A DNA stretch of 64,000 nucleotides from Oceanimonas sp. GK1. Its GTDB lineage: Bacteria > Pseudomonadota > Gammaproteobacteria > Enterobacterales > Aeromonadaceae. Within the stretch, counting starts at the first letter, position 1; every line of letters begins with the position of its first letter. Under the pieces are notes generated by a model. That model had not been told where the DNA came from, made no database searches, and was given only the letters and a program-made list of their open reading frames with translations. The stretch is taken from assembly GCF_000243075.1 (NCBI RefSeq), contig NC_016745.1, positions 2,745,001 through 2,809,000 of the forward strand, in the 5' to 3' direction. Of this stretch, positions 42,117-50,915 are shown piece after piece. The position numbers and the translations under genes are program-made.

Positions 42117-44060
42117 CTACAAAGCCAGCGCCACTACCTTGGTTTCATTCCCGGTTTCAGCAGCTTGGCTTTGCTGCCATACCAGGTCGCAAATGCCATC
42201 CTGGGGGTTGAATGCTGTGGGCGCCTGCAGCAGCAGCTCGCGAATGCGGGGCTGGTTATATTGCTCGCAGGCGGTGTTCAGCTCCTGCAACAGGGCAGCC
42301 ATGTCCTGCCAGGGCAGATGCACTTCATGAGCGGTGCGAATGCGCGGGTGGGCGGTAGGTAGCTCATTGCCGCCGATCAGCAGCTCTTCATACAGCTTCT
42401 CGCCGGGGCGCAGGCCGGTAACCTGGATTTCTATATCGCCGTCCGGGTGTTTGGCGTCTTTTACCTCATACCCCATTAACCGCACCATTTTGCGGGCAAG
42501 GTCGATAATTTTTACCGGCTCGCCCATGTCCAGCACAAACACATCGCCGCCCTTACCCATGGCGCCGGCCTGGATCACCAGCTGGGCCGCCTCGGGAATG
42601 GTCATAAAATAGCGGGTAATGTCTTCGTGAGTAAGGGTAATGGGGCCGCCGGCGCGGATCTGCCGCTTGAACAGTGGCACCACAGAGCCAGAAGAGCCCA
42701 GCACATTGCCAAAGCGCACCATGCAAAAGCGGGTGTTGCTCTGGCGCAGAGCCAGCCCCTGCAACACCAGCTCGGCCAGGCGCTTGCTGGTGCCCATGAC
42801 ATTGGTAGGGCGCACGGCCTTGTCGGTGGAGATAAGCACAAAGGTTTCCACCCCGCAGTTAATGGCCGCTTCCGCCGCCCGCCAGGTGCCGAACACATTG
42901 TTGCGCACCCCTTCCACCACGTTGTATTCCACCAGCGGCACATGCTTGCAGGCGGCAGCGTGATACACGGTGTGCACCCCAAACGTCTGCATTACCGCTT
43001 CCAGCCGGTTTTGACGCTGCACCGAGGCCATAATGGGCACAATGCGCACCTCATAGCCGGCCTCACGACACATGCCGTTCAGCTCCTGATCAATTTGATA
43101 AAGCGCATATTCCGACATTTCGAACAGCACCAGAGTGGTTGGGCCCTGCTGCACTATTTGCCGGCACAGCTCGGAACCAATGGAGCCGCCGGCACCGGTC
43201 ACCATCACCACCTTGCCGCGAATATTGGCGCCAATCAGCTCGGGAAAAGGTTCTACCGGGTCCCGCCCCAACAGGTCTTCCACATTCACTTCGTGCAGCT
43301 CGCTCAGCTTGGCCTTGCCACTGACCAGATCGGCCATGCCGGGAATGGTGAGCATGTCTACGGGCAGCTCTTCCAGGCTGTCTACAATTTCTCGGCGGCG
43401 CTGGCGGCTGATGCTGGGCATGGCCAGCAACAGCTTGTGGGCACCAAAGCGCTCCACCAGCCAGGGCAGCTCGGCCGGAGAGTAAACCGTTAACCCCTGC
43501 AGCAGCGCTTTTTGCAGGCCGGGGTTGTCGTCCACAAAGGCCACGGCGCGATATTCGCTGCCATGGGTAAGCGAAGTATTCAGCTGCCGGCCGGACGCGC
43601 CGGCACCGTAAATAATGACGGGAGTTTTCTGTTTTTTGGTGCTCTGGTTATACAGCGCCCGGGCCATGGTGCGGGCACCGCCACACAGCAGCAACGCCAG
43701 AGAGGCATAAATAATGGGCACAGAGCGGGGCAAAAAGGCGTTGAAGTAATAGGCTGCCAGCACCATGGTAACGGCCGACACCGCCACCCCGCCCATCATC
43801 ACCACAGTAGCGTGATGCCCCAGATAACGGAGCACCGCCCGGTAAAGACCAAAGCGCACAAAACACAGCAGCGTAACCGGCACCATGGTTGCCAGCACCA
43901 GCCAGTGCCGGAACGAGCCCAGCAGGCTGGAGCTGTCCAGCCGCAACAGGTAAGCCGCCCAAAACGCCAGCGAAATAAACAGCGTATCCAGCAACAAGCT
44001 GATAATACGCTTTACCGAGCGAGGCTGTTGAAACAACCAGTGAATGGCCTGATGGATCAT
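42117..44060 (-). CDS. wbpM: Membrane-anchored UDP-GlcNAc 4,6-dehydratase, WbpM/FlaA1 type
   Basis: 647 aa. Four N-terminal membrane helices (about 15-125), a nucleotide-binding linker, and a C-terminal extended SDR domain (MVTGAGGSIGSELCRQIV; STDKAVRPTNVMGTSKR). The Met-Gly-Thr-Ser-Lys sequence has Met in place of the usual catalytic Tyr, typical of WbpM. Makes UDP-4-keto-6-deoxy-GlcNAc for the initiating QuiNAc or FucNAc. Last gene of the O-antigen operon, as in Pseudomonas aeruginosa clusters. Confidence 0.93.
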   Translation of the reverse strand: MIHQAIHWLFQQPRSVKRIISLLLDTLFISLAFWAAYLLRLDSSSLLGSFRHWLVLATMVPVTLLCFVRFGLYRAVLRYLGHHATVVMMGGVAVSAVTMVLAAYYFNAFLPRSVPIIYASLALLLCGGARTMARALYNQSTKKQKTPVIIYGAGASGRQLNTSLTHGSEYRAVAFVDDNPGLQKALLQGLTVYSPAELPWLVERFGAHKLLLAMPSISRQRRREIVDSLEELPVDMLTIPGMADLVSGKAKLSELHEVNVEDLLGRDPVEPFPELIGANIRGKVVMVTGAGGSIGSELCRQIVQQGPTTLVLFEMSEYALYQIDQELNGMCREAGYEVRIVPIMASVQRQNRLEAVMQTFGVHTVYHAAACKHVPLVEYNVVEGVRNNVFGTWRAAEAAINCGVETFVLISTDKAVRPTNVMGTSKRLAELVLQGLALRQSNTRFCMVRFGNVLGSSGSVVPLFKRQIRAGGPITLTHEDITRYFMTIPEAAQLVIQAGAMGKGGDVFVLDMGEPVKIIDLARKMVRLMGYEVKDAKHPDGDIEIQVTGLRPGEKLYEELLIGGNELPTAHPRIRTAHEVHLPWQDMAALLQELNTACEQYNQPRIRELLLQAPTAFNPQDGICDLVWQQSQAAETGNETKVVALAL

Positions 44061-44087
44061 GCAATATCCCGTTGGTGTATTGTTATT

Positions 44088-44639
44088 TCAGCTTTTTACC
44101 CGATCGCCACTGCCCTTGCCGGACACGGTAAGCAGTATGTAACGAAAATAATCCTTAACCGACAGCGACTGGATCATTTTTTTATCTGTCTCGGCCAGCA
44201 GTTCGGGGGTGGACATGTCAATTTCATTCACCTGCGCCAGGCCGGTAATGCCGGGGCGCACATCATACACACCGTGAGCAGCTCGGGCTCTCGTCAGCTC
44301 TTCCTGATTAAACAGGCCGGGCCGTGGCCCCACCAGGCTCATTTCGCCTTTCAGCACATTCCACAGCTGAGGCAATTCATCCAGTTTGGTACGACGCAAA
44401 AAATGGCCAAAAGGCGTAATGGAAGATGCACTTGCCAGGTGAGAAGCCACGGAAGCGGTGTCCACCTTCATGGTGCGAAACTTGACCAGGGTAAACGGCT
44501 GTTGGTGCCGCCCCACCCTAACCTGGCGAAAAATAGGTGAGCCGGTATCAAACAGGCCGATAAGGGTAAGCAACACAAACACCGGAAAGCCACACACCAG
44601 CCCCAGCAACGAAAATACAATATCAAACAGCCGAATCAT
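44088..44639 (-). CDS. Initiating sugar-phosphate transferase (PglC/WcaJ type)
   Basis: 183 aa from ATG 44639 (AGAGG upstream); a TTG at 44642 is also in frame. A short hydrophobic re-entrant N-terminus, then KFRTM, LRRTKLDELPQLWNVLKGEMSLVGPRP and PGITGLAQVN, the signature of monotopic polyprenyl-phosphate sugar transferases. It should put the first sugar-1-phosphate (probably QuiNAc or D-FucNAc) on undecaprenyl phosphate. P. aeruginosa uses the unrelated WbpL at this position. Confidence 0.9.
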   Translation of the reverse strand: MIRLFDIVFSLLGLVCGFPVFVLLTLIGLFDTGSPIFRQVRVGRHQQPFTLVKFRTMKVDTASVASHLASASSITPFGHFLRRTKLDELPQLWNVLKGEMSLVGPRPGLFNQEELTRARAAHGVYDVRPGITGLAQVNEIDMSTPELLAETDKKMIQSLSVKDYFRYILLTVSGKGSGDRVKS

Positions 44640-45567
44640 CAAAACACCTCTTTAATCCTTGCTCCACCGACAGCGGCGGCGTCCAGCCCAACAAGTTACG
44701 CGCCTTGGAAATATCCACCTGCAGCGAGCCCAGCAGGCGCTGTGCCACCGCCTTTTTACCCAACGCAGTGGCACCCAACTGCAGTAACCCCGCCGGCACC
44801 GGCAGCAACCGGCACGGCTTGCCGGCTGCATTGGCCACGCCGCGCAGCAGCTCGGTGGTGGATACATCTTCACCGTCTCCAGCCAGAAACACCTGGTTGG
44901 CCGCGCCGGGATGATCAATGCAGGTGATAATGAGGTCAACCAGATTATCCAGCGCCACCAGCGAGCGCCGGTTGTGGATGGCACCCAACGGCAAAGGCAA
45001 GCCCTTTTCAACCAGCTTGATCATGCTGGCAAAATTGCCCTTAACACCCGGCCCGTAAACCAGTGGCGGGCGAATAATCACCACCTCCATGCCGGTTTCG
45101 GCAGCCAGTTGCCGCAAGCCCTGCTCAGCCTCCCACTTGGACATACCGTAGGCATCTTCCGGTGCAGCAGCATCGTCCGCTGTAAAGGGCTTGCCCAAGA
45201 GCGTTTGCTCACCATTCACCTTGATGGAGCTGATAAAAATAAAGCGCTTCAGCCCTGCCACTGCCGCCTGCCGGGCAAGGTTGAGCGTACCCTCAACGTT
45301 TACCTTGCGGTATTCCGCCAGCGGATCCGCCACTTCATCTTTCATGATGTGGGCACGAGCAGCGGCGTGAATAACAACCTGTTGTCCGGCAAGTGCAGCG
45401 GACCAATTAGTGCCGGCATCAAGCCCCTGCACTTCAACAATGCGAGCTGCCAGAACTTCAGCATGGCGACGCACGGCGGCAGTCAGATTAATATTCGGCC
45501 GCAACTGCAATACGCCCGCAAGCCGAGAGCCCAGAAAGCCGGTGGCGCCCGTTAGTAAAATATTCAT
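44623..45567 (-). CDS. NAD-dependent epimerase/reductase, WbjF/WbpV type
   Basis: 314 aa extended SDR: N-terminal TGATGFLGSRLAGVL, catalytic Ser in FISSIKVNGE and YGMSKWEAEQ (Tyr-x3-Lys). Matches the epimerase that precedes the initiating transferase in P. aeruginosa O-antigen clusters. Likely reduces the 4-keto sugar from WbpM to UDP-QuiNAc or UDP-D-FucNAc. Ends 17 bases inside the transferase gene. Confidence 0.85.
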   Translation of the reverse strand: MNILLTGATGFLGSRLAGVLQLRPNINLTAAVRRHAEVLAARIVEVQGLDAGTNWSAALAGQQVVIHAAARAHIMKDEVADPLAEYRKVNVEGTLNLARQAAVAGLKRFIFISSIKVNGEQTLLGKPFTADDAAAPEDAYGMSKWEAEQGLRQLAAETGMEVVIIRPPLVYGPGVKGNFASMIKLVEKGLPLPLGAIHNRRSLVALDNLVDLIITCIDHPGAANQVFLAGDGEDVSTTELLRGVANAAGKPCRLLPVPAGLLQLGATALGKKAVAQRLLGSLQVDISKARNLLGWTPPLSVEQGLKRCFDDSAV

Positions 45568-45568
45568 G

Positions 45569-46732
45569 TTACTCCAGCACTATCTTGTCCAGCGCAGTTA
45601 CAAAAACATCAAACCTTAGCTTGGCCTTCAGTATTTCCCTTGCGCTTTGATCACCGGCCTCATTTACAGCACCATTTTCAATATTCGAGAACATGCCAGC
45701 CAATGCTTCAACCTCCGGTTTTACAACCAGACCCACGCGATTTTCCTTCACCCATTGGGCCACCCCCGTATGTTCACCACAAACGGCCAGGATATTGGCA
45801 CCTGAAAAAACATAGGATGATGACTTACTGGGAAAAGCAAACCGCGTTACATCATCCTCAATTGGCAGCAAAGCCCAGGTGTAATCGGCATTAATCTGAG
45901 CAGCTTCTGTGGGAGTAACCAGGCCGTGATAATGAAAATGCTCGAATTTTTCGGAGAATGCTCTTAAGTGGTCGGCATATATACCACCACCGGCAAAACT
46001 GAAGGCAAGCTTACCTCCGCGAGTGATGTACGCTTCTATTGCATCCAGCACCAAAGGTATCCGCTGCAACCTTCCGGCATTACCACAAAATGAAAAACCC
46101 GAAATTTTAGGTTTGGTTGTATCAATACCGTCGAATGATACAGCCGGGTTGTCCAGCACATGAACAGGTGCGGAAGTGCCTGAACGGGCACGAATTTCAG
46201 CCGCCATTTGCTCGGTAATGGTGATCAGACACTTCGCCTTGCGCATGGTCAGAGCGTCCATCTTCAGCAGAATTTTATATACCCACTTGTTAACCGGTAT
46301 AACAACGTTCGCTGCTTCCGGGTGGATATCCTGCAGATGGTAGATATATTCAGCACCAAACAACCGGCTGTATAGCATGACAATAAAGGGCACGACAACC
46401 GGCGGATCGGTAGAAACATAAACCTTGCTGGGCCTTACCCACAGCAGCACTGCCAGAACCCAGAACATGAAAAACACGGCATCACAGGCTCTGAGCAATA
46501 CACCACTGGCTGAGGTGGTTAAGGCTTTGGCAGGGTAGAAATTTACACCCTCACCACGCTCTTCTTTCGCCAGCTTGGCCTTGATACCAGCATGATCCTG
46601 CATAATCACCGACACAGAATACCCCTTGGTTGATGCACCTTCCGCAAATCGCAAAAGGGCCTCGCCAATTACAGGGTATACCGGCCAAAAGCTGCGATTA
46701 ATCACAGCCACTTTAACAGGCTTTCGGTTCAT
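45569..46732 (-). CDS. Glycosyltransferase family 4, WbjE/WbuB type
   Basis: 387 aa from ATG 46732, which overlaps the fnlC stop (TGATG) and has GGAAG at the right distance; an ATG at 46747 is possible. GT-B fold; N-terminal VAVINRSFWPVYPVIGEALL and YHLQDIHPEAANVV are typical of WbuB, which transfers L-FucNAc. Directly follows the UDP-L-FucNAc synthesis genes, which fits that sugar donor. Confidence 0.85.
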   Translation of the reverse strand: MNRKPVKVAVINRSFWPVYPVIGEALLRFAEGASTKGYSVSVIMQDHAGIKAKLAKEERGEGVNFYPAKALTTSASGVLLRACDAVFFMFWVLAVLLWVRPSKVYVSTDPPVVVPFIVMLYSRLFGAEYIYHLQDIHPEAANVVIPVNKWVYKILLKMDALTMRKAKCLITITEQMAAEIRARSGTSAPVHVLDNPAVSFDGIDTTKPKISGFSFCGNAGRLQRIPLVLDAIEAYITRGGKLAFSFAGGGIYADHLRAFSEKFEHFHYHGLVTPTEAAQINADYTWALLPIEDDVTRFAFPSKSSSYVFSGANILAVCGEHTGVAQWVKENRVGLVVKPEVEALAGMFSNIENGAVNEAGDQSAREILKAKLRFDVFVTALDKIVLE

Positions 46733-47862
46733 CAATACTGCTTCCACACGGTGCGCATTACATAATCCCGGTAGCTGTGAATAATCCGCACTACTTTATC
46801 AGCCACGTTGGGCATGCTGTAGTCGGCCACCAGGCGCAAGCTGCGCTCTTCCCCTCTGGCCTGGCTTTCCAGGATCTGCAGGCCCTGCAGCACCCGCTCC
46901 AGCTCAAGGCCCACCATCATGGCGGCGGCTTCTTCCATGCCTTCCGGGCGTTCGTGGGCTTCGCGAATATTCAGCGCCGGAAAGTTAAGGATGGAGGATT
47001 CCTCGTTGATGGTGCCGCTATCGGACAGTACCGCTTTGGCGGTGAGTTGCAGCTTGTTGTAATCCTTAAAGCCCAGCGGTTTGAGCAAACGCACATTGGC
47101 ATGAAAGGTAACACCCATGGCATCCACCCGTTTTTGGGTGCGCGGATGGGTAGACACAATCACCGGGTAGCCAAACTGCTCGGCCACTGTGTTAAGGATG
47201 TTCACCAGCTTGAGAAAGTTTTTGTCAGAGTCGACGTTTTCTTCCCGGTGGGCACTCACTACAAAGAACTTGCCGGCTTCCAGGCCCAGCCGTTCCAGCA
47301 CGTTAGAGGCCTCTATGCCCCCACGGTAATGGTTAAGCACCTCGAACATGGGGCTGCCGGTTTTAATAACCCGGTCCGGCTCCAGCCCTTCGCGCAGCAG
47401 ATAGTCGCGGGCGATGGTGCTGTAGGTGAGGTTGATATCGGCGGTGTGATCCACAATGCGGCGATTGATTTCTTCCGGCACCCGCATGTCGAAACAGCGG
47501 TTGCCCGCTTCCATATGGAAAGTAGGGATCTTGCGGCGCTTGGCCGGGATCACTGCCATGCAACTGTTGGTATCGCCCAGCACCAGCAGTGCCTGGGGCT
47601 GCACTTCGGCCAACACCTTGTCTACCGCGATGATCACATTGCCAATGGTCTCAGCACCACTGGCACCGGCCGCGTTAAGAAAATAATCCGGCTTGCGAAT
47701 GCCCAGATCCTGAAAAAAGATCTCGTTCAGCTCGTAATCGTAGTTCTGGCCGGTGTGCACCAGAATGTGCTCACAATGCGCATCTAGCGCCGACAGCACA
47801 CGGGAAAGGCGAATGATCTCGGGCCGGGTGCCCACAACGGTCATTACTTTTAACTTGTTCAT
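46732..47862 (-). CDS. fnlC: UDP-N-acetylglucosamine 2-epimerase-like, FnlC/WbjD/CapG
   Basis: 376 aa from ATG 47862 (AGGAA upstream); a longer frame to 47973 overlaps fnlB and adds unrelated residues. WecB-like GT-B fold: KVMTVVGTRPEIIRLS, LVHTGQNYDYELN, TFHMEAGNRCFD and SDSGTINEESSIL. Last step of UDP-L-FucNAc synthesis (C-2 epimerisation). Third gene of the fnlA-fnlB-fnlC set. Confidence 0.93.
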   Translation of the reverse strand: MNKLKVMTVVGTRPEIIRLSRVLSALDAHCEHILVHTGQNYDYELNEIFFQDLGIRKPDYFLNAAGASGAETIGNVIIAVDKVLAEVQPQALLVLGDTNSCMAVIPAKRRKIPTFHMEAGNRCFDMRVPEEINRRIVDHTADINLTYSTIARDYLLREGLEPDRVIKTGSPMFEVLNHYRGGIEASNVLERLGLEAGKFFVVSAHREENVDSDKNFLKLVNILNTVAEQFGYPVIVSTHPRTQKRVDAMGVTFHANVRLLKPLGFKDYNKLQLTAKAVLSDSGTINEESSILNFPALNIREAHERPEGMEEAAAMMVGLELERVLQGLQILESQARGEERSLRLVADYSMPNVADKVVRIIHSYRDYVMRTVWKQY

Positions 47863-47884
47863 TATTATTCCTGCTTTTGCTTGC

Positions 47885-49003
47885 TCAGGCCTGGGTGCCC
47901 ACCGGGCGGGCGTAGGTATCTGGATGTTCACGGTCAAAAATTTCGTTTGCCCACAGCATGACCACCATTTCATCGTTACCCACGTTGGTAACGTCGTGGG
48001 TCCAGCCCGGCACTGTTTCCACTATTTCCGGCTGCTCGCCGCTGGTGAACAGCTCATAAAACTCGCCGCTCATAATATGGCGAAACCGAAAACAGGCCTG
48101 GCCCTTGATCACCAGAAACTTCTCTGTCTTGGAGTGGTGATAGTGGCCGCCACGGGTAATGCCGGGATGGGCAGTAAAAAACGAGAACTGGCCGGCATCG
48201 GGAGTTTTGAGCATCTCCACAAACACGCCGCGTTCGTCACCGTATTTGGGCACCGGGTAGGTAAAACGCTCCGGCGGCAAATAGCTGAGATAGGTGGAAT
48301 ATAGCGCCCGCACCAGGCCGGTGCCTACTTGTTCGGTAACCAGCGTGTCGCGACTGTCGCGAAAGCGCTGCAGCTGCCCGGCCAGCTCACCCACAGTAAT
48401 ACGGTATTCCGGTGCTACCTCAACAAAGGGGTTGCCAGCTAACTTGCCTTCCATCACCGTCACAAAGTGGCTGATCACATCATCAATGTACACCAGGCGG
48501 ATTTCGGCGGTGGGATCGTTGATCTGGATGGGCAGATCACGGCTGATGTTGTGGCAGAAGGTGGCCACCGCCGAGTTGTAGTTGGGCCTGGCCCATTTGC
48601 CAAACACATTGGGCAGGCGGAACAGGTGCACGGCACTGCCATGCTGCCCGGCTAAATCCAGCAACGCCTGCTCGGCCTGGCGTTTGCTTTCGCCGTAAGG
48701 GTTACTCTGCTCGGCCTGGATGGAAGAGGTGTAAAGCACGGGAATAGCACGGCCAGTGGCATGAATAGCCTGGCACAGGCTGCGGGTAAGGTCAGCATTA
48801 CCGCTGGCAAACTCGGCAGGATCCTGCGGCCGGTTAATGCCGGCCAGGTGGAATACAAAATCTACCCCTTCCAGTAACGCCGGCAAATCGGCCGGCCGAT
48901 GCCCACGGGTAAAGGGCACCAGGGTGATATTGGCCCGCTCGCCTAGGTGGGCTACCAGGTTCTGGCCCACAAAACCATTGGCACCGGTAATGAGCACGCG
49001 CAT
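47885..49003 (-). CDS. fnlB: Bifunctional epimerase/reductase FnlB/WbjC/CapF
   Basis: 372 aa. N-terminal extended SDR (LITGANGFVGQNLV; YGESKRQAEQ) of about 240 residues and a C-terminal cupin (GGHYHHSKTEKFLVIKGQACFRFRH) with metal-binding His. This two-domain layout is that of CapF, which epimerises at C-3 and reduces at C-4 in UDP-L-FucNAc synthesis. Confidence 0.94.
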   Translation of the reverse strand: MRVLITGANGFVGQNLVAHLGERANITLVPFTRGHRPADLPALLEGVDFVFHLAGINRPQDPAEFASGNADLTRSLCQAIHATGRAIPVLYTSSIQAEQSNPYGESKRQAEQALLDLAGQHGSAVHLFRLPNVFGKWARPNYNSAVATFCHNISRDLPIQINDPTAEIRLVYIDDVISHFVTVMEGKLAGNPFVEVAPEYRITVGELAGQLQRFRDSRDTLVTEQVGTGLVRALYSTYLSYLPPERFTYPVPKYGDERGVFVEMLKTPDAGQFSFFTAHPGITRGGHYHHSKTEKFLVIKGQACFRFRHIMSGEFYELFTSGEQPEIVETVPGWTHDVTNVGNDEMVVMLWANEIFDREHPDTYARPVGTQA

Positions 49004-49005
49004 GC

Positions 49006-50055
49006 TTATTCCTCCGGGTTGATGTATTCGCCCTGCTGCAGGGCACGAATAAAGTCGAGCTTGAGCAGCAGTTTTTGCATGCCGGCCACATCCAACCGCT
49101 CGGTGTTGTGGGAGTTGTAGTCTTCGGTGTGGGAGATTTTCTCTTCGCCCTGCTCCACAAACTTGCCGTAGTTGAGGTCGCGCAGATCGGGCGGCACCCG
49201 GTAATAACCACCCAAGTCTTCGGCACAGGCCATTTCTTCCCGGCTGAGCAACGCCTCGTACAGCTTTTCACCATGGCGGGTGCCAATGACCTGAATGGGG
49301 TAGTCCGGCTGCTCCAGCAGGCTGGTAATGGCCCGGGCCAGGGTCTCGACGGTGGCGGCAGGCGCTTTTTGCACGAACATGTCGCCATTGTTGCCGTGTT
49401 CAAAGGCGTAGAGCACCAGATCCACCGCGTCCGCCAGGGTCATCATAAAGCGGGTCATTTGCGGGTCGGTAATGCTCAGCGGCTTGCCGGCACGCATTTG
49501 ATCCACAAACAGAGGGATCACCGAGCCGCGAGAGGCCATTACGTTGCCGTAGCGGGTGCCGCAAATCACGGTTTTGCTGCTGTCCACGTTGCGGGACTTG
49601 GCCACCATTACCTTTTCCATCATCGCCTTGGAAATACCCATGGCATTGATGGGATACACCGCCTTGTCGGTGCTCAGGCATACAACCCGCTTTACTTCAT
49701 TCTGAATGGCCGCTTCCAGCACGTTCTCGGTGCCCAGCACGTTGGTTTTAACCGCCTCCATGGGGTGAAATTCACAGGAAGGCACCTGCTTGAGCGCTGC
49801 AGCATGGTAGATGTAATCCACCCCCCGGGTGGCATTAAGCACGCTCTGATAATCCCGCACATCGCCAATATAAAACTTGAGCTTGGGATTGGCGTATTTT
49901 TTACGCATATCATCCTGTTTTTTCTCGTCCCGGCTGAAAATGCGGATTTCTGCAATGTCGGTATCAAGAAAGCGATTGAGTACGGCGTTGCCGAAAGAGC
50001 CGGTACCACCGGTGATCAGCAGAATTTTATTTTTAAATATAACGTTATTCTTCAT
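49006..50055 (-). CDS. fnlA: UDP-GlcNAc 4,6-dehydratase/5-epimerase FnlA/WbjB/CapE
   Basis: 349 aa. LLITGGTGSFGNAVLNRFL, HAAALKQVPSCEFHPMEAVKTN, CLSTDKAVYPINAMGISKAM and HGEKLYE are all characteristic of CapE-type soluble dehydratases; Met replaces the catalytic Tyr. First enzyme of UDP-L-FucNAc synthesis. Two bases separate it from fnlB. Confidence 0.95.
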   Translation of the reverse strand: MKNNVIFKNKILLITGGTGSFGNAVLNRFLDTDIAEIRIFSRDEKKQDDMRKKYANPKLKFYIGDVRDYQSVLNATRGVDYIYHAAALKQVPSCEFHPMEAVKTNVLGTENVLEAAIQNEVKRVVCLSTDKAVYPINAMGISKAMMEKVMVAKSRNVDSSKTVICGTRYGNVMASRGSVIPLFVDQMRAGKPLSITDPQMTRFMMTLADAVDLVLYAFEHGNNGDMFVQKAPAATVETLARAITSLLEQPDYPIQVIGTRHGEKLYEALLSREEMACAEDLGGYYRVPPDLRDLNYGKFVEQGEEKISHTEDYNSHNTERLDVAGMQKLLLKLDFIRALQQGEYINPEE

Positions 50056-50902
50056 TTAAATTACCACTTAAAATAAACAAGTGCTCTGAATTTAACTTAC
50101 TTGAATCAATGTATTCACAACTTCTAAATCTCACTGTTTTCAAATAAAGATCAGGAGTTAACTTCAGCAGTCTTAAAACAAAAATCTTAAATTTCTTTTT
50201 AATGATGAACTTGACCTTCTCAATAATATTACACTCAATCACTTTATTACCAATAATATAAAGAGTAGATTGGAGTTGATTTAAATTTGCTTCAATAGAT
50301 TTTGCAATATTTACTTCCCGATCTTCAGAGTAAACCAATAAGTATTTATTACAGCAATAACCTTTATAATTACTTTCCAAATGAAGCATGACACCAAGAT
50401 CTTCACCAGCCCTCATGGATTTATCGTATACAACCTTATCTTTAAGACTCGCTCTAAAAGCCAAAGTTGGATGGACAAAAGAAGGGGTGAATCTCTCTTT
50501 AGTTTTAGAAAAATGCCTTGCACCTTTTAAATTCAAGTTGTTATCCGCTATTAAAGCGTATGAGCAAAAATAATCATATCCACTACTTATAGATTTATTT
50601 ATTTCAGCCAGACGTTCAGACGTATAAAAATCGTCAACATCCCAAACTACAATTATTGAACCCCGCGCTTTTTCAGTGGCAAAATTACGGGCATAACCAC
50701 GCCCACGGTTTTTATCAAGAGTAAATTTTTTTATTCTTGAGTCTTGCTGTGCCAAACTGGATATTATTACATCAGTATCATCTTCAGAGCCGTCATTTAC
50801 TATGACCCACTCCCAATCTTTATAAGTCTGACGTCTCAAGCACTCATAGCTTCTCAACAAGTATTTTGCACAGTTATAAGTTGGAGTTATTACAGAAATC
50901 AT
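50045..50902 (-). CDS. Glycosyltransferase family 2
   Basis: 285 aa from ATG 50902; a GTG at 50908 is in frame. ISVITPTYNCAKYLLRSYECLRRQ, VIVNDGSEDDT and WDVDDFY (DxD) define a GT-A fold family 2 enzyme, N-terminal half catalytic. The C-terminal half is Lys/Ile-rich. Strongly AT-rich compared with fnlA next to it. It should add one O-unit sugar at the cytoplasmic face; acceptor and donor unknown. Confidence 0.85.
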   Translation of the reverse strand: MISVITPTYNCAKYLLRSYECLRRQTYKDWEWVIVNDGSEDDTDVIISSLAQQDSRIKKFTLDKNRGRGYARNFATEKARGSIIVVWDVDDFYTSERLAEINKSISSGYDYFCSYALIADNNLNLKGARHFSKTKERFTPSFVHPTLAFRASLKDKVVYDKSMRAGEDLGVMLHLESNYKGYCCNKYLLVYSEDREVNIAKSIEANLNQLQSTLYIIGNKVIECNIIEKVKFIIKKKFKIFVLRLLKLTPDLYLKTVRFRSCEYIDSSKLNSEHLFILSGNLNEE

Positions 50903-50915
50903 ATTCACAAAAACT

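Noticed and set aside
41651-42330. Short plus-strand ORFs around 41.7-42.3 kb
   Set aside because: They run across repeats, the terminator and the antisense of wbpM; no ribosome sites or coding character.
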